Notes under the pieces: model-generated
Database searches by the model: none
Seen by the model: only the letters and a program-made list of their open reading frames with translations
Told to the model about the DNA's origin: nothing
In this document: piece by piece, positions 48,738 to 58,288 of the stretch
Layout of the letters: each line of letters begins with the position of its first letter
Position numbering within the stretch: the stretch's first letter is position 1
Translations under genes and position numbers: made by a program
Assembly: GCF_008831285.2 (NCBI RefSeq)
Contig: NC_045141.1
Coordinates: 18,224,848 to 18,288,847 of the forward strand
From: Nymphaea colorata
Lineage: Eukaryota > Streptophyta > Magnoliopsida > Nymphaeales > Nymphaeaceae
Direction of reading: 5' to 3'
DNA: 64,000 bases

Positions 48738-51644
48738 CCGTACCCCTGCACCCAAGATTTTTGAAAATGGTCAGTACCCGTACCCATGCCTATGTGACAT
48801 AGGGCAGCACCATATTTCCTACTTGGAACTCAATCTGCTAATGATTTTGGCTTTTGGGAATAATAATATGCATAAACCTTTTTTTTGTCTCAAACGTGTA
48901 GAAAACGTGGTTAGAAAATATCTTCAACAATCAAATATTTGGGCAGGATGTGATTTGAATAGAGTCTTGCATAAGTGACTTTGCAGCTGATAAAAACTTT
49001 GGTAAAACTATATATAAGCATCAGCAGGTTGTTGGTTCTGTTGACTTTCAGAGAACTGCCCACTGAAAGGGCAACAGCTCATTTGTAAATCTTGTACCAT
49101 GTATTTTGCACTGTCTGGTGAAGGTTGTGGTCATCCAATTTGCTAATTGAATTGATGCCTATGTCACAAAAATACTCCATTGTGAGGCATCCTCTCATAT
49201 ATATATTACATCAGCAAATTCTATAGAAATTTCTGAATCCATGAATTCTACCACATTCCTGCATTTATCTAGCAGAACATGATAAATTTTCAAATTTCTG
49301 GTATATCTATTTTTCTCTCATTTTGATCATATGAAAACATGTGTATTCAACCACCTGTATTCATACATATTCAGGTAGTTACATTAATGTGCAGGTTTTA
49401 CCAACGTTTGCTGTCTTATTTCCATTTCAACTTGTCAATCAGCTTATGCGATTGCCAGGTCTTCAGTAAGTGAACCTTGCAAGCTAAAAGAACTGTTATT
49501 TGGTTATAGTCAAAAGTGGCCATAAAATTTCCAGTGTGGTCTCAGGCGTTGTGGTTTCTATTAACTAACAACATTCCATGAGTTCAAAGTTCAAACTGCT
49601 TGATCTTTGATTTTTGATAATTTAATCAGGTTCAATCCAGCTTTACTATTACATGGCCAACAATATCTGGAGATTTGCAAGCCTCTTCCCACAAGTTGCA
49701 ATGTAAGATCTTACCATTTGTTAGAAACTCCTATAAGGCTATACCATGTGAAAAGGTTAGAGAGTAGAATTGGGATCCTGTGAAAGTGCACGAATTCTGT
49801 TGAATGGATTGCTGAGTAGTTCACACAGCCCATATTGATCATTTGTTATCGATGTCTTTGACATCCTTCATCCTTGTCCAAGAGGTGGTTCTAGATTCAT
49901 TGTAGTATCAACAATGGGCTTAGATTTACAAAAGGTTGTAGAATGATTCTGAGCTAGATGCCTGGAGTAATTATAAAACGTAAAGGTAAGAAGGTAGGTG
50001 GCTCCAGAAGATGTGTTATATCATTTGAGAAAATATTGCAGAACACACCTAAATATTTGGTAATAATAACACATATAAGATTTCAAGATTGTAAAAGCAC
50101 ACCTAAGATTGTTATGATTAATTAAAAAGGTCCATGAGTTTCTTTTCTGTTAGATCAGCTGCTAAATTAATGAAAATTTTTACCTCTCCGTATGTACTCA
50201 TCTAAACCTTAAAATATCTTTAGTTCTTATTCAAATATACCTAAGTATAAGAGTATGCCTAAAGTTGGTTGAAATAAAAGATTGCATTTGAATTTTCGAG
50301 CATGACCACAAAAATTTCATCAACCTAGTTTTTGACACAATTGGAAAAAGAGCAATTGATCTAAAATGTTTAACTTGCCTCAAGGGGCATAGCTTAGCTG
50401 GTCGGGCTAGGGGCCTGTATAAGGCAGGTCTTTAGTTCGATTCCCGTGGGCGCTATGCTCCTGTGTCTTAAGGTGGTAGGGCGCGGCATCCAAGTTGAAG
50501 GGTGCACCGTTCTATCACTGACACCGACACAACTCAAGACCCCAGAGGCAAGGGGAATGGGGGGCCCTTTGGGCCTCGCTTCGGGCGGTGGGATGATCCT
50601 CTCGTGCACCCGAACTTGCCCTCAGGGCTTTGTACAAGGTTCTTGGCTTTTAGCTATCAGGTAGTTGGTTTCTTATTGTTGGGCCATTATAAATTTGCAT
50701 AAATCAAGTGCATCTTAATGAAACAAGAACATGGACATTTAGAGCATAATATACAACTTTATATAGCCATCCCATATGTAGTTTATCTTGTTACACCTTA
50801 TAGTTCTTATGGAATTGCTTATTTATTCAGGTAAGAAATGAAGCAGTTGTTGCTGGCCTTCATGATAAAGGTATTTTTTTTTTCTCCTTTGAATGCATCA
50901 TGCCTTAGGCAAGTTAAATGTTTAAAGATGTGACCTATATGGCCATACATATGTGTAATGCCCCACTATAAGAAGTTTAGTTTTGTATTGAAGATTGTGG
51001 GAAATCTTCAAAGGCTTATAAAGGGGTTGACTAAGTGGTTGATTTTCCTGGTTCCTAGCATTTTTTAGGTTATAATCGAAGCTATTAGAGGGTAGATTCA
51101 GATTCGTCATGCCGGGAGCCCAAGCGTGGTGTGTTCGATTCTTACAATAGCATCTGAAAATGGTTTAACAATCGGACCCAGGTTCCTACATGCATAGATG
51201 AATATACCTTGAAGGGGTGGATTGTAACTCCTCACTATAAAAAGTTTAATCTCATATTGACGATTGTGAAAGTCTTCAAAGGCTTATAAAGGGAGTTAGT
51301 TTAGTAGTTGATAGTCCTGATTATTAGCCTTTTTAAGATTGGAGCTGAAGCTGCTATGAGGGCTGGCTGGGATCATCAAACCCACAGCCCGAGCTCAATG
51401 TGGAAGTTGGTCGGGGTGTTACAATATATTACAGTATATATTGAAATCAGCCATGGCTAAACATTTAAAAGCTGTGGCCTAAATATACTATAAACCATTG
51501 CTAATACCATAAAGTGTTGCTGTATCCACAAACTGTTGTTAGTGCTTCCTTCATAGTGTTTTAGCAACAATTTCTAAATATTTTGTCATCTAATAAACAG
51601 CTTATTTCAATTCCTTCATATATATATATATGTATATACATATA

Positions 51645-51678
<34 letters not shown>

Positions 51679-54600
51679 GAGGGCGGGGTGGTGGTGGAAG
51701 GAATGGGTTCAAGCAATCCCATTTGGGACTGGTTTATTTTCACCCCTCTTTTCCTGTCACTAGATTTTTCTTTATCACCTTTCATTTTTCCCCTCTCAAC
51801 AACCAACTTAGCCACCCTAGGATTGGTGATGGAGCTTTTTTTGCTCATTTCCTGTATATATTTCATACCTCCTTTTAAATTTGCAGTGTTGCCACCAAGA
51901 GTTTGTTAAGAAGAAACAAAAATCTTGGCACGAGAAGAGCCTTAGTAAAGTAATCTGCTAGCTGAAACTTTGAATAAACATATGGCAATTCAATGGTCTT
52001 CTTGGGAAATTCTTCACAAACATAATGGCAATCTATTTCAATATGCTTAGTTTGCTCGAGGAATGTATGTTTTTTGTGTATACAAATTTTACTTTTGTAA
52101 TTACAACCAAGTTTTTTTTTTTCTTTTTTTAAAAAAATCCCTATATCATGGAGAAAACTCTTTATCCTTGCCATGGCACAATACTTAGCTCCGGGATAGA
52201 GAGGGCCTTTGTTGCTTCTTACATCTCTATGATACTAAAGAATTACTTAAAAGCCTATAAAAACCAGTAGTAGATTTGTAATTCATCCCAATGGAGAGGA
52301 AGATAATACAAATTTCCTTTGTTTGTAGTGCACTTGATATACTCCATGTGAACCAAACTTAGAGCTTTGAAATTGGGTTTAAACATTAACATGCTTTATA
52401 TCTGGTCTAGTAATAGACAAATATGCTGAGATCCCAACAACTGCTGAAAAGAAATAGGATTCTCCAAACATTCTCCACCATCATTTTTCGTCTGTACTCT
52501 AAAAGTTTTAGGTGTATCTGTTTTCTTTTCCCGCTGATCGAAGATTCTAGATCTTGTGATAAAATTCATTTCAAATTTGTTGTGACAAAAACTAAGTTAA
52601 ATAACCTAAATTAGGCAATTTAATTTTTTCATCATAAAAGTTCTTGACTTGATGTGTTACATTTTTATCATATCATCAACATAAAATAGCAAAGTAACAA
52701 TTCCTGGATGAGCATTTTTAACAAAAAGGGTGGAATTAGAATAACAAGATTTAAGCTTATGTTCAAACATGACCATAGTGAACCTATTAGTCCAAGTTTT
52801 GGAGCTTGTTCAAAACCAAAGAACTTTACGAATAGAGATGTTGAAACGTGGAGGAGCATCTGCTTTTACTTCACTTAGATTCCATTTGGAAAAACATCTT
52901 TTACATTCATTTGAAATATGAGCCATTTGTTCATGAAAGCAATTATTAATTTATTATCAAGGTTCTTAGTGAGGTCAAGCACTAGGTGCAAAGATTTTTT
53001 TTTTCATAATCTATTCTGTGCTCTTGAGAATAGTCGTAATGTATAAGTTTGACCTTGTTTCTTTAAAGAGACCTATTACTTCTATGTTTACCTTATAGAT
53101 CCAATTATAACCTATTTATTGTTTTTTCTCTCTTAGTAGCCACCAAATTTCCCAAGTTTTGCATTTTTCTAAGGCTTCTCCATTGTTCTCATGATATACT
53201 CATCATAGGAGGAATCCTCTTTAAAATACTATTCCTAAACCAGATTGCTTGTCAATTTCCATATATTAGAATGTCCTAATGTTTCTGTTTAATGTCTTTT
53301 CTTCTATAAGGTGATTTCATCGGTACAAATGAATGAAGCGGTTTTACTGATCAATTAGATTAATCATGCACTGAAATTTTAATCTTGCAAAATTTCCTGG
53401 TTATGATGCAAGTTTATCTTTAATTTTGTAGGGAAGGCGGCTGTTATTGAGATTGAAACTACTAGTTATGACAGGGAGTCTGGTGAAGCTCTTTGCAAAA
53501 ACCGGTTAGATATAAAAGCCGCATGTTCGGGTTCACAATAAAGTATAAACCTATAAAAATCTATCATATTATTGCTGACAACATTCATATTGCAGGAGCA
53601 CTCTGTATTTACGTGGTGCTGGTGGTTTCTCAAAGTCATCATCTATGTACACATATTCCAGGAATGCAGCAAAGATGAATTTCTCAACTGGGTTCCCTGA
53701 CACTCCACCGTTTGCAATTCATGAGGAATCTACACAATCATCTCAGGTATTGTAGACATAAAGTATTCAATTTGAAGCTTTACACTAATTTCATGTCTTG
53801 AATATTTTGTGTTTAGGAATTAGGACAAGAGCCATCTGTATATGCATTTTTTATCTATAGCTGCTGTGCCAAACGGAATTTTCCTTTTTAGGCATTTAAG
53901 ACAAATGCATTTGCATATTATGAGCTGCATCCTTTTTGGAAGTTTTCTAACTTTTGTAATGAGTTTGCCGTTTCATGTAATTTATATCATTCTTGGTCAT
54001 TTACTTTAGTTACCTCTTTTTGCTTTTGTATATTTAACAGTGTCTAGTCAAGCCAGTTGTGACAAGTGGACCGTGGTGACAATATTTGGATATAGCATCC
54101 CTTCAAACCTTAAGGGTAGGAAAGAACCAACTTGGGTCTGGGCTGCACATTGAGTTTGGCTTATTGTCTAAGCATAGCATGGGAACGATTGAGGGCTTAA
54201 ATGAGCCTTCAATCACCAGCCCTAAAGTGACCTCAGCTAAGGAGTTGGCTCTGAACTAACCGCAAAATTAGTTCACTCAGAGAGACCCGATTAGGCTTGG
54301 TTAATGTTAAGTTTTTTTTCTATCGGATAAACTTTCCTCTGTCAATTTTCACTGGAATTAATTGTCTGTTATTAAATTAAATGTGATTTTATGAACATTC
54401 AAAGATCCCTCCCCCCACAACCAACAGGAAAGAAAAGGAAAATTGCCACATCAAGCAGAAGCTCCTAAACCCTAGATGCAAGGATCATCTTTCATGATAT
54501 CTAAGCCATGGAAGTTCTGTTAAGCTTGGAAACTTAGTGGGCCTGATTTCTCCCCACAGGTGTTCAAACCCAAAGATTGAATCTGATCACATGCCTACAA

Positions 54601-56590
54601 TCTTATTTGCTTCCATGGTTCTTTAGTACTTGTTTTCGTATCATGGCAGTCATACATATTTTACCAATGATACTATTGTCTCAAGACATAATACGAGGCC
54701 CCCGATTAACTGTTAGGCCCATCCACAAGAGGCAACATTTGGACATAACTTTACTTTCAGTTAATTCATTAGTGGCCTTGTTATGATTACCTCAAACTTG
54801 TTTCTTCTCAAACTGATCTTAGTCTATCTTTAAGCTTTTTGTTAATATATTGTAGTATTATATTGTTTCCTTATGCTGGCAATTTCTTCACATGAACAAC
54901 CTTTTTCAGCTAAAAGGTTATTTTAAATCATAACTACAGGCACTGTTGTATCGTCTATCTGGTGATTATAACCCTTTGCATTCAGATCCTGTAGTTGCCA
55001 ATATTGCAGGGTAAGTATCAGTTTGGCTCCCAAAGGTTGTCCTTGTTATGTGATATCAGCTAATGACTTGCAGTACTGTTTTACTGTTCCCCAGCTCTTC
55101 TGCTATCTTATTTTCTTTATGGTAAATACTTGATTTGACATTAATGTCAACAGCAAGTTAGTGTATGCGTTATATTTTTTCAGAGAAAACCTGGGATCTT
55201 TTGTCCTCCTCATTTGGCAGATTGGTATTTAAAATTTTTTGACTGCCTTGTTTGTCAGTAGCGTTATTTGTTGTAAAAGCTCTATGGCATTCACCTTTAC
55301 ATGCTGTACAATATAAATTTTCCATCGACGAATGGCATAGTTCAATGCAACTAAAGTTGAGCTTGTTTCTGTAATTGTTCAGTGTTTTGTTGCCCTTCAT
55401 GTACTCCAATTTTGTGTGCTTGTCTTCATGGCCATCTACTGCATTTATGGATATATTAATATGGATTAGGTTGCCTGAAACTCATTTTATGCTCATCTAC
55501 AGTTTTTATGTGCAATAGTAGCCATGCTTCTGTTACACCTAATGGCAGCTGTAAAATGAGGGTAATTGTTGGGAGATTGTCATCTACTTTTCCGTTATTA
55601 CTACATTTAGGTTGTACAGTCAATTTTCTAGAGGTGCTGGAGCAATAACCAATTCTAGCTGAAAGACATGAGAAATTTGGTAGATTATCACTTAATTATT
55701 GTATTATCTGTTGAAATTTCTGAATGAGCTTTCATGCACTCACACACGTGATGAAAAAGTGTTTTGCAATATGACTGAACGTTTAGATTTATCTCTTTAT
55801 CCTTGAGGCTTTTTCATACTTCCATTGTGGATGTTATTGCAAGTTCAAATGGTAAGAAGACGCAAAGATTCGTGGACCCAAATTTGTATGCACTCGTTTA
55901 CATTTAGAATGCTTTCTCTCTCTCTCTGTTTCTCTCTCTCTCTCTCTCTCTCTAACTCTCATCCACAACACGTTGCAATGAATTTAGTATTAGCTTGGTA
56001 TTCTTTACCTCCACTAGGGAGGTGCAGAGGAAATCTTTGCTGTGAACACCTAGCAAGGTTGCATTTTTACTATTAGCTTGTACTCTTTATCTTCACTCAT
56101 ACTTGGAAGTTCAGAGAAAATCCTATGCTGAAACGAGGTTTTCTCCATCCTTAATCTCATGCACCTATACCAAAAGCAAAGCACTTTCTTTGGGAGGTCT
56201 GAATAGTTTCCTCGCTTGACATATTCAAAAAATGTCTCTTCAAGGTTCTCTCGCCCGATATTGCATGGCCTGTGCACATTAGGATTTGCAGTTCGTGCAG
56301 TCATCAAGTGTTGCTGTCATGGCGAGCCGAACATGGTGAAGAGCCTAATGGGTCGCTTCCTCTTGCATGTTTATCCTGGGGAGACCTTGATTACAGAGAT
56401 GTGGTTAGAACAAGAGAGGTACAAAAGACATGTATTTGCTTGCATCAATTATGTTAGACCCTCTACTCACAACTGCTACTAATTCTTTTTCATGTTTCTC
56501 AGGGTGGTGTACCGCACTATGGTGAAAGAGAGGAGCCAGGCTGTGTTTTCTGGTTTTGTGGTGTTAAACCGTTTACCTTCAGCCATGTGA
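46542..56590 (+). CDS. ECH2: (3R)-enoyl-CoA hydratase 2, peroxisomal
   Basis: Hydrates trans-2-enoyl-CoA to (3R)-hydroxyacyl-CoA in peroxisomes, needed for beta-oxidation of fatty acids with cis double bonds at even positions. Eleven exons: 46542-46598, 46768-46790, 46993-47098, 49395-49465, 49630-49702, 50831-50870, 53432-53504, 53596-53746, 54940-55010, 56245-56418, 56503-56590. All phases agree, giving 308 residues; the Arabidopsis protein as I recall it is 309. Hot-dog hydratase blocks: ERDVVLYALGVGACSGNAVD near the N-terminus, LLLHGQQYLEI, and the hydratase-2 motif YRLSGDYNPLHSDP with catalytic Asp207 and His212, then SRPILHGLCTLGFA and YPGETLITEMW. Exon 2 is a 23-nt microexon; without it the phases of exons 1 and 3 do not match and the GDFTYSER stretch is lost. 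The last three residues are SAM rather than a standard SKL-type signal. Introns are loaded with transposon debris. Confidence 0.93.
46768..46790 (+). other. ECH2: ECH2 exon 2, a 23-nt microexon
   Basis: Exon 1 ends after codon 19 (PE) in phase 0 and exon 3 starts with the third base of an Arg codon, so a missing piece of 3n+2 bases must encode about seven residues ending ER. The 23 bases here sit between GAAG (acceptor) and GTACAA (donor) and encode GDFTYSE plus AG of Arg, aligning without gaps to VTYNYTER/VSFSYDER of remembered homologues. Direct read-through from exon 1 (VNCSY...) meets a stop and has no donor of the right phase with a sensible product. Confidence 0.8.
47180..47347. repeat. 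Two microsatellites: (TG)n(TA)n and (CAAA)n(CA)n
   Basis: (TG)n followed by (TA)n at 47180-47220, and (CAAA)n followed by (CA)n at 47312-47347, both in ECH2 intron 3. Confidence 0.9.
48231..48608. mobile_element. Inner TIR element nested in the outer one
   Basis: A perfect 18-bp inverted pair, ATACGGGTGCGGATACGG at 48235-48252 and CCGTATCCGCACCCGTAT at 48538-48555, with additional GGATACG/CGTATCC repeats at both edges. AT-rich interior without a coding frame. Its ends resemble those of the outer element, so one related element may have inserted into another, or this is one element with complex arms. Confidence 0.5.
48674..48735. repeat. (TA)n microsatellite, about 31 units
   Basis: Uninterrupted TA run of 62 bases inside the outer TIR element of ECH2 intron 3. 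Confidence 0.95.
50377..50660 (+). mobile_element. tRNA-derived SINE, copy 1 (ECH2 intron 5)
   Basis: The head begins GGGGCATAGCTTAGCTGG and contains a perfect Pol III A box (TAGCTTAGCTGG) and a near-perfect B box (AGTTCGATTCC) about 40 bases later. GGGGCAT and ATGCTCC at the ends of the head can pair as a tRNA acceptor stem with one G-T pair; the T stem does not pair, so it is not a working tRNA. A non-tRNA body of about 190 bases follows, GC-rich (GGGGGGCCCTTTGGGCCTCG), and is shared in pattern with 56975-57225. It lies in the sense direction. Confidence 0.75.
50954..51423. mobile_element. Tandem LTR-like repeat pair (solo-LTR or TRIM type)
   Basis: Two head-to-tail related units: TGTAATGCCCCACTATAAGA at 50954 and TGTAACTCCTCACTATAAAA at 51223. 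Both continue with GTTTA..T..TATTGA.GATTGTG, then ATCTTCAAAGGCTTATAAAG (or AGTCTTCAAAGGC...) and a GGT..TTAGTAGTTGAT-like block. The outer end GGGGTGTTACA (51413-51423) is the inverted form of the TGTAAYRCCCC start, giving the TG...CA boundaries of an LTR. Flanks ATATG and ATATA are a possible 5-bp target duplication. No internal coding region. Lies in ECH2 intron 6. Confidence 0.55.
51618..51676. repeat. TA/TG compound microsatellite
   Basis: (TA)n at about 51618-51645 followed by (TG)n to 51676, in ECH2 intron 6. It creates spurious open frames on both strands. Confidence 0.9.
51875..53170 (-). pseudogene. Degenerate Ty1/copia retrotransposon fragment (RT-RNase H)
   Basis: Read on the minus strand: near 53165 a TWE...REKK...WIYKV block typical of the start of copia reverse transcriptase; at about 52850-52670 a GFEQAP... 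block and the LLFY-V-D active-site neighbourhood in shifted frames; at about 52180 an AKYCAMA stretch; and at about 52060-51950 the RNase H end QTKHIEIDCHYV with QLADYFTKAL. Distances are shorter than in intact elements and frames shift several times, so it is a dead, internally deleted copy. No LTRs, gag or integrase are visible. It sits antisense in ECH2 intron 6. Confidence 0.8.
53747..54939 (+). other. ECH2 intron 8
   Basis: Donor CAG|GTATTG, acceptor AACTACAG|GCA. No element or gene recognised. Confidence 0.6.
55011..56244 (+). other. ECH2 intron 9
   Basis: Donor GG|GTAAGT, acceptor CTTCAAG|G. Contains a TC microsatellite at 55914-55953. No gene recognised. Confidence 0.6.
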
Positions 56591-56959
56591 ATTCTGTTTT
56601 TTATGTGAAAAATGATCACAATAATCTTGTTTGGATGCAATGAGCAGATCTATATACAATCCAATTGCAACCTAATTGACATCCTTTGCTTCAGATGGAG
56701 AAAGCCTATGGTTTAAGATTTAAAGGAAACTGAAAAAAAAGGTTCTGGTAGGCCTATGCCTTCAGCTTTAATGCGTAGAGAATTACCCTTTTGTTGAAAA
56801 AGAAAAAGATTTAAAACTTGATTCCAGCTTCATTTTGGTTTTCTGCTAGTAGCACGTGAAGGTAGATCTTGCCATTGGATTGACCCAACGCAACCTGAAA
56901 AGGTGTATTAGTCTCCATCTTTGGTTCTATAATTGAATTTAATTGTGGTTGTGATTTTT
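56591..56959. other. ECH2 3' flank
   Basis: 3' untranslated and intergenic sequence before the downstream SINE. No clear AATAAA close to the stop was identified. Confidence 0.5.
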
Positions 56960-57266
56960 GAAGTGCTAGATTAAGCAGCCTCAAGGGTGTAGCATAACTG
57001 GTCAGGGTAGAGATCGTTTAGACAGTGTATTTCTGTTTTGATTCCCATGGATGCCACTCTCCTGGGCATTAAGTCTGTAAAGTTGAATGCAGCCTGCTGT
57101 GCACCTAGGCCTCGATATAGCCCAGGACCCTGGAGGTAGAAGGAGTGGAGGGGCCTTCGAGCCTCATCTGGTGGTGAATAATTTCTTGCTCTCCTGAAGT
57201 GCTATTCATCGGTAAAAAAAAAAAAAAATCATCAATTTTTATAGGCACCTGGAAGTGCTAGTTTAA
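56960..57266 (+). mobile_element. tRNA-derived SINE, copy 2, with poly(A) and target-site duplication
   Basis: The body at about 56975-57225 matches copy 1 in order: CCTCAAGGG-G-A-TAGC, A box TAGCATAACTGG (one mismatch), CTGGTC-GGG, GATTCCC-TGG, CTCCTG-G, ACCC--GAGG and GGGGCCTTCGAGCCTC. A run of about 15 A closes it (57212-57226). GAAGTGCTAGATTAA (56960-56974) and GAAGTGCTAGTTTAA (57252-57266) flank the element with one mismatch in 15, a likely target-site duplication; about 25 bases lie between the A run and the right copy. The B box is decayed, so this copy looks older than copy 1. Confidence 0.75.
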
Positions 57267-58288
57267 ACAGAGGTGGAAATGGATTTTTTAGTTTTTGGCC
57301 CACTTTTTACCTATAATTTTAAGAGAAGTATGTATTTTTTAAATTGTCTAAATAAAGCCACACTTTTGGGCTTGAAGTAAATTTTTTGTAACTTAAACTT
57401 CTTGTTCTGAATATCACTCTGCATCAAATTACATTAACAATCTTCACTCATGACCCCCCTTATTGTTTTACGCTTTCCCTTGTCAAGTAGCTGGACTTAA
57501 AAAGATGTTTGACAGGCTTGGTACTCTCCTTCTGGCAGAGAAGGGGGAAAAATATTCCTCTCCTATCCAACACGAACGAAGGGTGAGCATGTTCTTTCCC
57601 ACTTTACATGAGGATCTAGCTATTTTACTGCGATAAACTCGTCCAACGTAGAGAATTCGATAATCTAGAGTGCATTTATTTACAATTTGCGAACATGGAG
57701 TTTTAACTGTAATCTAGAACCTAAGCATTTTGCTTCCTTAGTTCAGTACAAATATTGGCTCCAATTTTTCTCTTTTATGTATAAGAAAATGATTCTCGCA
57801 GTCGAAGCATTTGATGTCTGGTGTCGTAAATTACTTACTAATATAAATAGATGCAGAGCACATAAAAATATAAGGATAGAATAATCGGAATCTTGATGTC
57901 TAAATTGAAGTTTATGAGTTGAAAATGTTAAGGTTGGAGATATATCAAAGAAGCCGAAGCTTCTTTCATTTTCTCAGATGCCAGGATATTTCGAGGCCTG
58001 AGTAAAAAGCACGACGATATTTTTAGCTAAATATATAATTTTTGAGTGAAAGTTACTCAGTATTTTAAGTCCCATGTCCATAACAAAAATATTATATTAG
58101 TATTCAAAAATATGTCCTGGTGAAAAAAGTGAATTCAAATATGGACGTTGGAATATGGCTGCAAATTAAACGTTTAAAATACATTTATTTAAAATTTCAC
58201 TAACACAAGCTTTTAAAAATCTTATTTTTAAGAAGAATTGAAGATGAGAGAGGGAGAGAGATCTGGCAGCAGGTCTGTCTCCCACAAA
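57267..58288 (+). promoter_or_regulatory. Upstream region of the DUF1990 gene
   Basis: AT-rich spacer of about 1 kb ending in a GAGAGGGAGAGAG leader tract just before the ATG. No clear TATA box identified. Confidence 0.4.

Larger units (their letters stand above)
47942..48803. mobile_element. Outer TIR element in ECH2 intron 3
   Basis: The left end CCTAAGTCACATGGGTAC (47942-47959) is matched in inverted form by the right end TACCCATGCCTATGTGACATAGG (about 48781-48803), with one small gap. Sub-terminal CCGTACCCGTAC and GTACCCGTACCC blocks are also inverted. Flanks GGGCAGGA (left) and GGGCAGCA (right) could be an 8-bp target duplication, as for hAT elements. It contains a second element and a long TA tract. 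No transposase frame. Confidence 0.5.
47099..49394 (+). other. ECH2 intron 3 (2.3 kb)
   Basis: Donor AAG|GTACCC, acceptor GTGCAG|GTT. Holds a TG/TA microsatellite, a CAAA/CA microsatellite and the nested TIR elements listed separately. Confidence 0.7.

Noticed and set aside
50386-50462. Functional tRNA gene at the head of SINE copy 1
   Set aside because: The acceptor ends and both boxes look right, but the T stem does not pair, position 33 of the anticodon loop is not T, and a shared non-tRNA body follows.
51561-51909. Overlapping frames of about 100 codons on both strands
   Set aside because: They are driven by the TA/TG microsatellite and lie within an ECH2 intron.
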